DNA from: Variovorax sp. TBS-050B | Lineage (GTDB): Bacteria > Pseudomonadota > Gammaproteobacteria > Burkholderiales > Burkholderiaceae_C | Length of the DNA: 64,000 bases | Reading direction: 5' to 3' | Assembly: GCF_029893635.1 (NCBI RefSeq) | Contig: NZ_JARXYR010000002.1 | Location: 3,323,001-3,387,000, forward strand | Shown here: piece by piece, positions 10,163-20,510 of the stretch | How positions within the stretch are numbered: the stretch's first letter is position 1 | Layout of the letters: every line of letters starts with the position of its first letter | The notes under the pieces: generated by a model | The model's input: only the letters and a program-made list of their open reading frames with translations | Told to the model about the DNA's origin: nothing | Databases searched by the model: none | Position numbers and translations under genes: made by a program

Positions 10163-11016
10163 GATTGAAAGATGTCCTCTAGAAAAGCGTTCTTCTTCGC
10201 GACCCCGTCGAGCGCCAGCAGCGTTTCGAGCAGGGCCTTCATGTGCTTGAGCGGCACCGCGTTGGGGCCGTCGCTCAGTGCCTTGGCGGGATCGGGGTGC
10301 GTCTCCATGAACAGGCCGGCCACGCCCACCGCCACCGCGGCGCGCGAGAGCACCGGCACCATTTCGCGCTGGCCGCCCGAGCTCGTGCCCTGGCCGCCGG
10401 GCAGCTGCACCGAGTGGGTGGCGTCGAACACCACGGGCGCCTTCGTCTCGCGCATGATCGCGAGCGAGCGCATGTCCGAGACGAGGTTGTTGTAGCCGAA
10501 GCTCGCGCCGCGTTCGCAGGCCATGAAGCTGTCTTCGTCGAGGCCGGCTTCCTTCGCGGCCGCGCGCGCCTTGTCGATCACGTTCTTCATGTCGTGCGGC
10601 GCGAGGAACTGGCCCTTCTTGATGTTCACCGGCTTGCCCGACTGCGCCGCGGCGCGGATGAAGTCGGTCTGGCGGCACAGGAAGGCGGGCGTCTGCAGCA
10701 CGTCGACCACCTTGGCGGCCTCGGCGATGTCGTCCTCGGTGTGCACGTCGGTCAGCACCGGCAGGCCGAGCTCGCGCTTGACCTTGGCGAGGATCTCCAG
10801 GCCCTTGTCGCGGCCCGGGCCGCGAAAGCTGGTGCCCGAGGAGCGGTTGGCCTTGTCGAAGCTGCTCTTGAAGATGAACGGAATGCCGAGCGAGGCGGTG
10901 ATCTCCTTCAGCGTGCCGGCCGTGTCCATCTGCAGCTGCTCGCTCTCGACCACGCAGGGTCCGGCGATCAGGAAGAAGGGCTTGTCGAGCCCGATGTCGA
11001 ATCCGCAGAGTTTCAT
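10159..11016 (-). CDS. kdsA: 3-deoxy-8-phosphooctulonate synthase
   Basis: A 285-residue enzyme condensing phosphoenolpyruvate and arabinose 5-phosphate to Kdo-8-phosphate for lipopolysaccharide. Motifs include IAGPCVVES near residue 18, [12 protein letters not shown] near 49, TDVHTEDD near 93, and [10 protein letters not shown] near 194. It lacks the metal-binding cysteine near the N-terminus (the GPC cysteine aside, the position after IAGPCVVES is a non-metal type), so the class is uncertain. It lies 49 bases downstream of pyrG. Confidence 0.96.
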   Translation of the reverse strand: MKLCGFDIGLDKPFFLIAGPCVVESEQLQMDTAGTLKEITASLGIPFIFKSSFDKANRSSGTSFRGPGRDKGLEILAKVKRELGLPVLTDVHTEDDIAEAAKVVDVLQTPAFLCRQTDFIRAAAQSGKPVNIKKGQFLAPHDMKNVIDKARAAAKEAGLDEDSFMACERGASFGYNNLVSDMRSLAIMRETKAPVVFDATHSVQLPGGQGTSSGGQREMVPVLSRAAVAVGVAGLFMETHPDPAKALSDGPNAVPLKHMKALLETLLALDGVAKKNAFLEDIFQS

Positions 11017-11065
11017 GGGGTGGCCTTTGCGCCGGGCGCGACGGTGGTGGCTGGGGACCGCTGGC

Positions 11066-12802
<1,737 letters not shown>

Positions 12803-12922
12803 TCAGGGGCGCCGCGAACGGAAGGGCGCTTGTCCTTCCGGCTTCCGGGGCCGGATCGGCCGCCGCGGGCGGCCACGATCGCGGGCCCCTGCGCGCAGGC
12901 GGGGTCATTACACTCCGGCGAT

Positions 12923-14149
12923 ATGCAAGATCTCGCCGGCAAGCACATCGTTCTCGGTCTCACGGGCGGCATCGCCTGCTACAAGTCGGCCGAGCTGTGC
13001 CGGCTCTTCGTCAAGGCGGGCGCGACCGTGCAGGTCGTGATGACCGAGGCGGCGGAACAGTTCATCACGCCGGTCACCATGCAGGCGCTCTCGGGCCGCA
13101 GCGTCTACACCTCGCAGTGGGACGCGCGCGAGCCCAACAACATGCCGCACATCAACCTGAGCCGCGAGGCCGATGCGATCGTGCTCGCGCCCTGCAGCGC
13201 CGACTTCATCGCGCGGCTGGTGCAGGGCCGGTCCGACGACCTGCTGAGCCTGATGTGCCTGGCACGGCCGATGGAGCGCGTGCCGCTCCTGATCGCGCCC
13301 GCGATGAACCGCGAGATGTGGGCCCATCCCGCCACCCAGCGCAACCTGATGCAGGTGGCGGCCGACGGCGCCACGGTGCTCGGCGTGGGCAGCGGCTGGC
13401 AGGCCTGCGGCGAGACGGGCGACGGCCGCATGCTCGAGCCCGCGCAACTGCTGGAGGACGTCACGGCCTTCTTTCAGCCCAAGGTGCTCGCGGGCCAAAA
13501 GCTGCTGGTCACCGCGGGCCCGACCTTCGAGGCGCTCGATCCGATCCGCGGCATCACCAACCACTCGTCGGGCAAGATGGGCTTTGCCATCGCGCGGGCA
13601 GCGCGCGAGGCCGGCGCCGAGGTCACGCTCGTTGCCGGCCCCGTCCATCTGCCGACCCCGCGCGGCGTGAACCGCATCGACGTGCTCTCGGCGCAGCAGA
13701 TGCTCGAAGCCACCACCCGCGCCGCGCTCGGTGCTAGCATTTTCGTAGCGACGGCGGCCGTTGCCGACTGGCGCCCGGCGACGCACAGCGAGCAGAAGAT
13801 CAAGAAGGACGGCAGCGGCAAGACGCCGGTCCTGAACTTCGTCGAGAACGCCGACATCCTGCTCACCGTGGCGAGCAGCGAACGCGCGAAGAGCCGGAAG
13901 CTCTTCTGCGTCGGCTTCGCGGCCGAGAGCGAGAACCTCGTCGAACATGCCAAGGCCAAGCGCGAGCGCAAGGGCATTCCGCTGCTGGTCGGCAACATCG
14001 GCCCGCTCACCTTCGGGCAGGACGACAACGCGCTGCTGCTCGTGGATGCGAACGGCGTGCGCGAACTGCCGCGCGCGCCCAAGCTCAGGCTCGCGCGCGA
14101 GCTGATGACGGAAATTGCCGCACGACTTCCCGACTGGAGCGCCTCATGA
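12923..14149 (+). CDS. coaBC: bifunctional phosphopantothenoylcysteine decarboxylase/phosphopantothenate-cysteine ligase
   Basis: A 408-residue coenzyme A biosynthesis enzyme. The N-terminal flavoprotein domain (CoaC) has GLTGGIACYKSAEL, the active-site stretch PHINLSREAD and APAMNREMW. The C-terminal ligase domain (CoaB) from about residue 190 has VTAGPTFEALDPIRGITNHS and later the KIKKD stretch. ATG 12923 gives the normal length. A -10-like TACACT (12909-12914) lies 8 bases before the start and no Shine-Dalgarno is evident, so the mRNA may be leaderless. It overlaps the next gene by ATGA. Confidence 0.96.
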   Translation: MQDLAGKHIVLGLTGGIACYKSAELCRLFVKAGATVQVVMTEAAEQFITPVTMQALSGRSVYTSQWDAREPNNMPHINLSREADAIVLAPCSADFIARLVQGRSDDLLSLMCLARPMERVPLLIAPAMNREMWAHPATQRNLMQVAADGATVLGVGSGWQACGETGDGRMLEPAQLLEDVTAFFQPKVLAGQKLLVTAGPTFEALDPIRGITNHSSGKMGFAIARAAREAGAEVTLVAGPVHLPTPRGVNRIDVLSAQQMLEATTRAALGASIFVATAAVADWRPATHSEQKIKKDGSGKTPVLNFVENADILLTVASSERAKSRKLFCVGFAAESENLVEHAKAKRERKGIPLLVGNIGPLTFGQDDNALLLVDANGVRELPRAPKLRLARELMTEIAARLPDWSAS

Positions 14150-14625
14150 ACGCGAACAACAACACCGACTGGAACACGCCGCCCAACGGCGACTTCGCGC
14201 GCTACGTGGAGCAGCTCTCGGCACAGGCCGCGCGCCGCGTGACGGCGACGCAGCAGCAGGGCGGCCATCCGATCGACGCCGGCGGCCTCGTGCAGGCGGA
14301 GGGCGCACCGGGCGCGGTGCCCACGACGGCCCAGCGCCGCCGCGTGCAGGCGGCCGCCCAGTCCGCCGGCGCCGCGGCGGCGAAGCCGGGCCTGCCGCCC
14401 TCCGCGCTCAAGGTGCTCATCGGCATGGCGGCAGTCGTGTTCCTCGTGCTCTGGGCCGCCGGCATGCCGGTGATCGCGCTGCTCGCGGGGCTCGGCATGG
14501 TGCTCTGGTTCGGCAAGAGCCTCCTGAAGGGCCTGGCTTCGCCCGGTGCCGCCAAGTGGCAGCAGGTGCTCGAAGAAGCGAACCGCAGGCAAAGAGACAC
14601 CCAACCCCAACAAGGCAGCAATTAA
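14146..14625 (+). CDS. unrecognised small membrane protein
   Basis: A 159-residue protein of unknown function. Residues 1-85 are polar and rich in Ala, Gln and Gly; residues about 90-130 form two closely spaced hydrophobic helices (VLIGMAAVVFLVLWAAG and IALLAGLGMVLWFG); the tail is charged. It is coupled to coaBC by an ATGA overlap and its TAA directly abuts the dut start, so it is expressed between two housekeeping genes. No role can be inferred from the sequence. Confidence 0.75.
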   Translation: MNANNNTDWNTPPNGDFARYVEQLSAQAARRVTATQQQGGHPIDAGGLVQAEGAPGAVPTTAQRRRVQAAAQSAGAAAAKPGLPPSALKVLIGMAAVVFLVLWAAGMPVIALLAGLGMVLWFGKSLLKGLASPGAAKWQQVLEEANRRQRDTQPQQGSN

Positions 14626-15072
14626 GTGAAAGTCGACGTCCGCATCCTCGATCCGCGCATGGTGGATCAACTGCCCGAATACGCCACCCCCGGCAGCGCA
14701 GGCCTCGACCTGCGGGCCTGCCTCGATGCGCCCCTCACGCTGGAGCCCAACGCCTGGCAGCTCGTGGGCACCGGCATCGCGATCCACCTGGCCGACCCGG
14801 CCTACGCAGCGCTGATCCTTCCGCGCTCGGGCCTGGGCCACAAGCACGGCATCGTGCTCGGCAACCTCGTGGGCCTGATCGACAGCGACTACCAGGGCGA
14901 ACTCAAGGTCAGCGCATGGAACCGCAGCGGCACGCCCTTCGTGCTGCAGCCGATGGAGCGGCTCGCGCAACTGGTGATCGTGCCGGTGGTGCAGGCGCAG
15001 TTTCGCGTTGTCACGGAATTTGCAGCTTCGCAACGCGGCGAGGGCGGCTACGGCTCGACCGGCAAGCACTGA
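14626..15072 (+). CDS. dut: dUTP diphosphatase
   Basis: A 148-residue trimeric dUTPase hydrolysing dUTP to dUMP. All five motifs are present: [48 protein letters not shown] and the glycine-rich [10 protein letters not shown] tail that closes the active site. The start is GTG 14626, directly after the TAA of the preceding gene; there is no other in-frame start giving the conserved VDVRILD beginning. The coaBC-dut link is common in proteobacteria. Confidence 0.97.
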   Translation: MKVDVRILDPRMVDQLPEYATPGSAGLDLRACLDAPLTLEPNAWQLVGTGIAIHLADPAYAALILPRSGLGHKHGIVLGNLVGLIDSDYQGELKVSAWNRSGTPFVLQPMERLAQLVIVPVVQAQFRVVTEFAASQRGEGGYGSTGKH

Positions 15073-15198
15073 GCTTCGGCGCCCGGCCGATTCGTGTCGC
15101 AGCGGTAAAGGCCGGAACCTCGGCCAAGCGCCGCGGCTCCAAGGTTTCGGTATGTGTCAGGCGTCATCCCGCGTGCTGCGCGAGCGTTAGACACCGGT

Positions 15199-15220
15199 GC
15201 GGCGCATCCGGATGCGCCGC
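15199..15220. promoter_or_regulatory. perfect 22-bp palindrome before the lipoprotein gene
   Basis: Each half is GCGGCGCATCC, exactly repeated in inverse with no spacer. It ends 21 bases before ATG 15242 and 7 bases before the GAGGAG ribosome-binding site. It could be an operator for a dimeric regulator or an mRNA hairpin next to the ribosome-binding site. No other copy was noticed in the window. Confidence 0.5.
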
Positions 15221-15241
15221 TTACTTCGAGGAGCCCTCAAC

Positions 15242-15742
15242 ATGAAAATTTCAACGCGCTTCATTTCCCTTGCCGCTTCCATGGTGGCCCTGGCCACGCT
15301 CACGGCCTGCGTTGCTCCCGCGCCGGTCTATCACACGACCCGCTATCCCTACCAGGCGCCGCCGCAGGCCGTTCCCTACCAGGAAGCGGCCTATGTCGAA
15401 TACGGCCATGTGGCCAACATCGAGGTGCTGCGCAGCGAGACCGCGGGCACCGGCACCACGGGCGGCGGTGCGGTGGCAGGCGGCCTGATCGGCGGTGTGG
15501 TCGGCAACCAGTTCGGCCACGGCAGCGGCAGGGCGGCGGCCACGGCGCTCGGCATCGTGGGCGGTGCGCTGCTCGGCAACACCATCGAGGGCCAGAACAA
15601 CGGCCCGCGTGCCTACGAGAGCTATCGCATCTCGGTGCAGACCGACCGCGGCGGCTACCGTGCCTTCGACGTGCCGCATCCCGGCGACCTGCGCATCGGC
15701 GACCGCGTGCGCATCGACAACGGCCACATCTCGCGCATGTAG
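15242..15742 (+). CDS. glycine-zipper 2TM lipoprotein (SlyB/Pcp-like)
   Basis: A 166-residue outer-membrane lipoprotein. Residues 1-23 form a lipoprotein signal ending in the lipobox LTAC. After a Pro/Tyr-rich linker, residues about 72-118 form the glycine-zipper pair, with repeated small-residue patterns such as AGGLIGGVVGNQFGHGSG and IVGGALLGNTIEGQ. The C-terminal part (YRISVQTDRGG to RVRIDNGHIS) is the beta-domain seen in SlyB/Pcp proteins, which help envelope integrity. GAGGAG precedes the start. It is followed by a strong terminator. Confidence 0.88.
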   Translation: MKISTRFISLAASMVALATLTACVAPAPVYHTTRYPYQAPPQAVPYQEAAYVEYGHVANIEVLRSETAGTGTTGGGAVAGGLIGGVVGNQFGHGSGRAAATALGIVGGALLGNTIEGQNNGPRAYESYRISVQTDRGGYRAFDVPHPGDLRIGDRVRIDNGHISRM

Positions 15743-15770
15743 CCGAAGGCCGCTTCGGCCGCCAACGAAA

Positions 15771-15798
15771 AAGCCGGGCAGTGCCCGGCTTCTTTTTT
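15771..15798. terminator. rho-independent terminator, bidirectional
   Basis: AAGCCGGGCA pairs with TGCCCGGCTT around one base, preceded by an A run and followed by TCTTTTTT. It lies between the converging lipoprotein and slyD-like genes and can serve both strands. Confidence 0.88.
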
Positions 15799-15820
15799 GG
15801 CCCGTGCCCCGCGGTTGACG

Positions 15821-16345
15821 TCAGTGCAGCAGATCGTTGCCTGGCGCCGTGGGCGGCACCTTGAAGAAGCCGGTGCCCGCGGTGCCGCGGCCGATCTCGT
15901 CCTCGGTGGCTTCGCGCACCGAGCGCACCGTGATGTCGAGCCGCACCGCGATGCCCGCGAGCGGATGGTTGCCGTCGAGCACGAGGTGCTCGGGGTAGAT
16001 CTCGGCCACGGTGTAGATGGCGTCCTTGGGCATCGCCTCGCTCACGCCTTCGGGCAGCGCCGCGCCGTCGAAGGTCATGCCTTCCTCGGTGCCTTCGGGG
16101 AACAGCGAACGCGGTTCGAGAAACAGCAGCTGGTCGTTGAAGTCGCCGAAGCCCTGCTCGGGCTCGAGCTGCAGTTGCACGCGCGCGCCGGGTTCATGGC
16201 CCTGCAGGGCGGCTTCGATCACGTCGAAGAGGTCGTCGCCGCCGACCAGGAACTCCACCGGCTCGTCGAGCACGTCGAGCACTTCGCCGAGGGTGTCTTT
16301 CATCGTCCAGGTCAGGCCGACCACGCATTGTTCAGAGATTTCCAT
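15821..16345 (-). CDS. FKBP-type peptidyl-prolyl isomerase, SlyD-like
   Basis: A 174-residue cytosolic prolyl isomerase/chaperone. The FKBP half begins LTWTMKDTLGEVLD; the insert-in-flap region follows (FLEPRSLFPEG to DGNHPLAG), and LDGNHPLAG is the standard SlyD motif. The C-terminal tail is not histidine-rich, so it lacks the metal-binding tail of E. coli SlyD. The start lies only 14 bases from the divergent roxA-like gene, and both genes begin with ATGGARATC, giving a near-mirror start region. Confidence 0.9.
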   Translation of the reverse strand: MEISEQCVVGLTWTMKDTLGEVLDVLDEPVEFLVGGDDLFDVIEAALQGHEPGARVQLQLEPEQGFGDFNDQLLFLEPRSLFPEGTEEGMTFDGAALPEGVSEAMPKDAIYTVAEIYPEHLVLDGNHPLAGIAVRLDITVRSVREATEDEIGRGTAGTGFFKVPPTAPGNDLLH

Positions 16346-16359
16346 TGCAGAATTCTCCC

Positions 16360-17499
16360 ATGGAGATCACACAACCGCTGCCGCTGCTCGGCGGCCTGAG
16401 CGCCGCGCAGTTCATGCGGCGGCATTGGCAGAAGAAACCCTTGCTGGTGCGCCAGGCCGTACCCGCCATGGTGCCACCGATCGAGCGCAGCGCGCTCTTT
16501 GCCCTTGCCGCGCGGGAGGACGTGGAGTCGCGGCTCATCCGCCATGGCAAGGCCGGCTGGACGCTGCGGCACGGCCCGTTCGCGCGGCGCGCGCTGCCGC
16601 CGCTCAACCAGGCCGCCTGGACGCTGCTGGTGCAGGGTGTCGACCTGCACCACGACGGCGTGCATGCGCTGCTGCAGCAGTTCCGCTTCCTGCCCGATGC
16701 ACGGCTCGACGACCTGATGATCAGCTACGCGAGCGACCAGGGCGGGGTCGGCCCGCATTTCGACAGCTACGACGTGTTCCTGCTGCAGGCCCAGGGCCGC
16801 CGCCGCTGGTCGATCGGCAAGCAGAGCGACCTGCGGCTTTCGCCCGGCGTGCCGCTGAAGATCCTGGCGCACTTCGAGCCCGAAGAGACCTTCGTGCTCG
16901 AGCCCGGCGACATGCTCTACCTGCCGCCCAAGTACGCGCACGACGGCGTGGCGCTCGGCGACGACTGCATGACCTGTTCGATCGGCCTGCGTTCCGCGGC
17001 CGTGGGCGAGCTCGGCGCCGATCTGCTCGCGCGCATGGCGCAGGGCTATGCCGAGGACCTGGAGGAGGCCGGCCCCGCCGAACTCGCCCGCTACTGCGAT
17101 CCCTCGCAGCCCGCCGTGGAAACGCCAGCCGCCATGCCGGCAGCGCTTCAGGCCTTCGCGCGCAAGGCGGTCGAGGCGGCGCTGCGCGACCCCGATACCA
17201 TCGACCGCGCGCTCGGCGAATCGCTCACGGAGCCGAAGGCCAACGTCTGGTTCGACGAAGGCGAGGCGCCCGACCTGCTGCAGCAGGTGGCGCTCGACCG
17301 CCGCACGCGCATGCTCTACGACGCGCGGCATGTCTACATCAACGGCGAGAGCTTCCGCGCCGGCGGCGCCGACGCCACGCTGATGCGCCGGCTGGCCGAC
17401 CGGCGCGCGCTCGGTCCGCGCGAACTCGCGCGGGCGAGCGAGGGCGCGCGGGCGCTGCTTGCCGAATGGTGCGAGGCGGGGTGGGTCCATGCCCGATGA
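16360..17499 (+). CDS. roxA: JmjC/cupin ribosomal protein hydroxylase (RoxA/YcfD-like)
   Basis: A 379-residue 2-oxoglutarate/Fe(II) oxygenase of the YcfD group, which hydroxylates an arginine of ribosomal protein L16. The iron ligands are His133 and Asp135 in PHFDSYD and His194 in YAHDG. The N-terminus has the usual RRHWQKKPLLVRQA, and the C-terminal helical dimerisation and winged-helix regions are present. I used ATG 16360; a TTG at 16345 adds five residues. No Shine-Dalgarno is evident. It overlaps the next gene by 11 bases. Confidence 0.88.
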   Translation: MEITQPLPLLGGLSAAQFMRRHWQKKPLLVRQAVPAMVPPIERSALFALAAREDVESRLIRHGKAGWTLRHGPFARRALPPLNQAAWTLLVQGVDLHHDGVHALLQQFRFLPDARLDDLMISYASDQGGVGPHFDSYDVFLLQAQGRRRWSIGKQSDLRLSPGVPLKILAHFEPEETFVLEPGDMLYLPPKYAHDGVALGDDCMTCSIGLRSAAVGELGADLLARMAQGYAEDLEEAGPAELARYCDPSQPAVETPAAMPAALQAFARKAVEAALRDPDTIDRALGESLTEPKANVWFDEGEAPDLLQQVALDRRTRMLYDARHVYINGESFRAGGADATLMRRLADRRALGPRELARASEGARALLAEWCEAGWVHAR

Positions 17500-18004
17500 G
17501 CCGAAGATCGACGACGCACCGGTGCTGCCCGAAGGCCGGTTCGACGGCCGCGAGGCCTTCGAAGGCATCGTGCGCGCGGCGCTTGCGGCGGCGGCCCACC
17601 GCGGGTGGAAGGAACTGGTCTTCAGCGATCCCGACTTCGCCGACTGGCCGCTCGGCGAACGCTCCAGCATCGAGGCGCTCAAGGCCTGGTCGGCCTCCGG
17701 GCGCCGCTTCGTGCTGCTGGCGCAGCGCTTCGACGTGATCGAGCGGGTGCATGCGCGCTTCGTGCCGTGGCGCCGCATGTGGGACCACATCGTCGAATGC
17801 CGCATGGTGCGCGGCGAAGCGGGGAGCCAGGTGGTGCCGAGCGCCATCTGGACGCCCGACTGGTTCGCGCACCGCATCGATCCCGAGCGCAGCCGCGGCC
17901 TTTGCGGTGCCGACCCTCGCGCGCGGCGCGAACTGCGCGAAAGCTTCGACGAATCGTGGCGGGTGGGGCGGCCCGCGTTTCCCGCGTCCACATTGGGCTT
18001 GTAA
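17489..18004 (+). CDS. conserved protein of unknown function
   Basis: A 171-residue soluble protein I cannot name. It begins within the last codons of the RoxA-like gene (11-base overlap), so translation is coupled. The sequence is rich in Trp and Arg (for example FVPWRRMWDHIVECRMV) and resembles small DNA- or phosphate-binding alpha/beta proteins only in a general way. No catalytic motif is visible. Context suggests a role near the ribosomal oxygenase but proves nothing. Confidence 0.75.
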   Translation: MPDEPKIDDAPVLPEGRFDGREAFEGIVRAALAAAAHRGWKELVFSDPDFADWPLGERSSIEALKAWSASGRRFVLLAQRFDVIERVHARFVPWRRMWDHIVECRMVRGEAGSQVVPSAIWTPDWFAHRIDPERSRGLCGADPRARRELRESFDESWRVGRPAFPASTLGL

Positions 18005-18097
18005 GCCAATGCCGCGAATGAGGCCGCGAGACACAAACGGATGACGATGGGGGTCTAGAATTTTTTCGTTCTGACATCCCATTGCAAAGGAGTTTCC

Positions 18098-18376
18098 ATG
18101 AAGAAGTCGTCTTCCGTCCTGCTCGCTTCGTTGATCGCCGTCGCCGCACTCACGGCCTGCGGAAAGAAAGAGGATGCCGCGCCGGCGGTCGTGACCCCGC
18201 CGCCCGCGCCGGTGACCGAACCCGCACCGGCCACGCCGCCCGCGGCCACCCCGGCACCTTCGACCAGCAGCAGCGATCCGGCGGCCACGTCGCCTTCGCC
18301 GAGCGCTTCGTCGGCGCTCGATGCGGCCAATGCCGCCACCGAGGCCGCCAAGAAGAACGAAGCGCCCAAGCAGTAA
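18098..18376 (+). CDS. small Pro/Ala/Ser/Thr-rich lipoprotein
   Basis: A 92-residue lipoprotein precursor: basic MKKSSS start, hydrophobic core, and the lipobox LTAC at residues 18-21. The mature part is low complexity: a proline/alanine/threonine run, then serine-rich, then an alanine/lysine helix at the C-terminus. No domain is present. It is a monocistronic unit with GGAG before the start, a -10-like TAGAAT at 18056-18061, and a clear terminator after it. Likely envelope-located; function unknown. Confidence 0.82.
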   Translation: MKKSSSVLLASLIAVAALTACGKKEDAAPAVVTPPPAPVTEPAPATPPAATPAPSTSSSDPAATSPSPSASSALDAANAATEAAKKNEAPKQ

Positions 18377-18436
18377 TCGGTTCGCTTCTGCCGCCGGCGC
18401 GTCATTGGCCCGGCGGGAAAGAACGAACGCCAGAAG

Positions 18437-18461
18437 AAAAGCCGCCCGAGGGCGGCTTTTT
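18437..18461. terminator. rho-independent terminator, bidirectional
   Basis: GCCGCCC pairs with GGGCGGC around GA, with AAAA before and TTTTT after. It separates the small lipoprotein gene from the converging metallo-hydrolase gene. Confidence 0.88.
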
Positions 18462-18489
18462 GCATGGGGCGGGTGGGACGCGGCAGCCG

Positions 18490-19266
18490 TCAGACGTCGA
18501 GCCACGGCGAGCCGTCGAGCGCGCTCGCGGTGAGCATCTCGGCCTCGTGCGCGCCGAGGGCCTCGGCCATGAGGCGGCGCACGATCTCGGGCCGGTTGTT
18601 CTGTTCGCTCAGATGCGCCGCCACCACGTGGCGCAGCCCGTCGTGGTGCACCGCACGCGCGATCTCGGCGGCGGCCGTGTTCGACAGGTGGCCGTGCCTG
18701 CCGCCCACGCGCAGCTTCAGGAACGGCGGATAGGACGAGTTGGCGAGCAGTTCGCTGTCGTGGTTGAACTCCAGCAGCAGCGCATGCACGCCGCTCAGCC
18801 GTGCGAGCACGTGCGCGGTGGCGTGGCCCAGGTCGGTGAGGACGCCGAGCGTCCTCGCGCCGTCGGAGCAGCGCAGCTGCAGCGGCTCGCGCGCGTCGTG
18901 CGGCACGGTGAAGGGCTGCACCGAGAGATCGCCGACCTCGAAGGCCGCGTCGTCGCGCGCCAGATGGAGCCGGCCCTCGAAGTCGCGTGCGCCGGTGGCG
19001 AGCCAGGTGCCTTCGCTCATCCAGACCGGGATGCGTTCCCGCCGCGACAGCGCATGCGCGCAGCCGATGTGGTCGCCGTGCTCGTGGGTGATGAAGATGG
19101 CGTCGATGTCGGACGCCGCGAGGCCGGCCTTGGCGAGCCGCAGGTCGAGCTGCTTGAGGCCGAAGCCGCAGTCGACCAGGAGCCGCGAGGTGCGGCCGGC
19201 GCTGGTCGCCTCGACCAGCGCGGCATTGCCCGTGCTGCCGCTGCCGAGGCTTCGGAAGCGGAGCAT
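18490..19266 (-). CDS. metallo-beta-lactamase-fold hydrolase (YycJ/WalJ-like)
   Basis: A 258-residue cytosolic MBL-fold protein. THEHGDH at residues 60-66 is the main metal motif; VLTDLGH and AAHLSEQNN supply later ligands. The start FRSLGSGSTGNAALVE is typical of the YycJ group of MBL hydrolases, some of which act on nucleic acids. Its specific substrate is unknown. It lies 5 bases after bamC on the same strand, at the end of the dapA-bamC run. Confidence 0.85.
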   Translation of the reverse strand: MLRFRSLGSGSTGNAALVEATSAGRTSRLLVDCGFGLKQLDLRLAKAGLAASDIDAIFITHEHGDHIGCAHALSRRERIPVWMSEGTWLATGARDFEGRLHLARDDAAFEVGDLSVQPFTVPHDAREPLQLRCSDGARTLGVLTDLGHATAHVLARLSGVHALLLEFNHDSELLANSSYPPFLKLRVGGRHGHLSNTAAAEIARAVHHDGLRHVVAAHLSEQNNRPEIVRRLMAEALGAHEAEMLTASALDGSPWLDV

Positions 19267-19271
19267 GGGGC

Positions 19272-20363
19272 TTACTTCAGGTCGTCGGCGATGACCTTGA
19301 CGATGCGCTCGGCGTTGGCCGAAGCTTCGGGCGCACCGGATTCGTTGAGCACCGAGACGGTGGTCGTTTCGCCCTGGCCCTTCACCGAGATGCGGAACTT
19401 GACCGGCGCCTCGGCCTTGCTCGAGCCGCCGAACAGCTTGCCGAAGAAGCCGGGCTCCTTCTTGTCGGGGTTCGGCGTCACGTAGCGCACGAAGTAGATG
19501 CCGGCGCTGCGGTCGCGGTCTTCCACGGTGAAGCCGGTGCGGTCGAGCGCGAGGCCGACGCGGCGCCATGCGCGGTCGAAGCCTTCGCTGATCTGCACGA
19601 CCGGCTGGCCGCCGACGTTGGCGATGGTCGCGGTCCGGCTCGGTGCCGTGGTGGCGGCGAGGATCTTCGACTGCTCCTGCGAGACGCCGAGCTTGACCAT
19701 CAGGCGGCGCAGGAACTCGGTCTCGAGTTCGGGGTCGCTGGGGCGGGGCTGCCACACGGTCTGGTCCTGGCGGCTGTTGTTGTAGACCTCCTGCATGCCG
19801 CGGTGGCTGACGAAGATCTCGGTGCCGTTCGGCGTGCGCTCGATGCGGGTGCGGAAGCGGTCGAGTTCGCCGGTCGAGTAGACCGAATCGACCAGCTTGC
19901 CGAGCGTGCCGCGGATGATGTCCTGGGGCAGCTTGGCGCGGTTCTCGGCCCAGTCGGTTTCCATGATGCCGAGGTTGCGCTGCTCCGTGGTCAGCAGGAA
20001 GCCGTTCTCCTGCCAGAAGTCCTTCACCGGGTCCCAGAGCTGGTCGGGCGAGCGGTTGACGACGATCCAGCGCTGCGTGCCCGAGCGCTCCATGCGCACG
20101 TCGCCGATGTTGGCGACCGCGGTGGGAATGCCCGGTGCATTGGCCACGCCGGCCTGGTAGGCATTGGCCGTGACCGCGCCGCCAGGGATCGCGTAGCGGT
20201 TTTCGCGCGAGAGCTGCGAAAGGTCGGGCGGCACTTCGAGCGTCGGGGCCTTGCCGGCGCTCTTGTAGTCGATCTTGTCGCTCTCGAGGACGGAGCAGGC
20301 GGCGAGGCCGACAACGAGGGTGGTCAGCAGTGCAGCTCGCGAAATGTGCGAAATGTTCTTCAA
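19272..20363 (-). CDS. bamC: outer membrane protein assembly factor BamC
   Basis: A 363-residue lipoprotein of the Bam complex, which inserts outer-membrane beta-barrels. The signal peptide ends in lipobox GLAAC, followed by the unstructured N-terminal lasso (DKIDYKSAGKAPTLEVPPDLS) and two helix-grip domains. I used TTG 20363 as start: it gives KNISHISRAALL and has AAGGAAG 8 bases upstream, whereas there is no ATG near it. It follows dapA as in most beta- and gamma-proteobacteria. Confidence 0.92.
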   Translation of the reverse strand: MKNISHISRAALLTTLVVGLAACSVLESDKIDYKSAGKAPTLEVPPDLSQLSRENRYAIPGGAVTANAYQAGVANAPGIPTAVANIGDVRMERSGTQRWIVVNRSPDQLWDPVKDFWQENGFLLTTEQRNLGIMETDWAENRAKLPQDIIRGTLGKLVDSVYSTGELDRFRTRIERTPNGTEIFVSHRGMQEVYNNSRQDQTVWQPRPSDPELETEFLRRLMVKLGVSQEQSKILAATTAPSRTATIANVGGQPVVQISEGFDRAWRRVGLALDRTGFTVEDRDRSAGIYFVRYVTPNPDKKEPGFFGKLFGGSSKAEAPVKFRISVKGQGETTTVSVLNESGAPEASANAERIVKVIADDLK

Positions 20364-20510
20364 CGTCGTCTTCCTTGTTGGAATGGGTTCGGTCAGTCTG
20401 TGGGCCGCACGGCCCGCACTCTCAGAGCACGGTCCGGGCAAAAGGTTGCGTCACCTCGGTGCGGCACGGGAAAAGGGGCGGGCTTGGGTCTGGGATTGGA
20501 AGGGCTCGCG

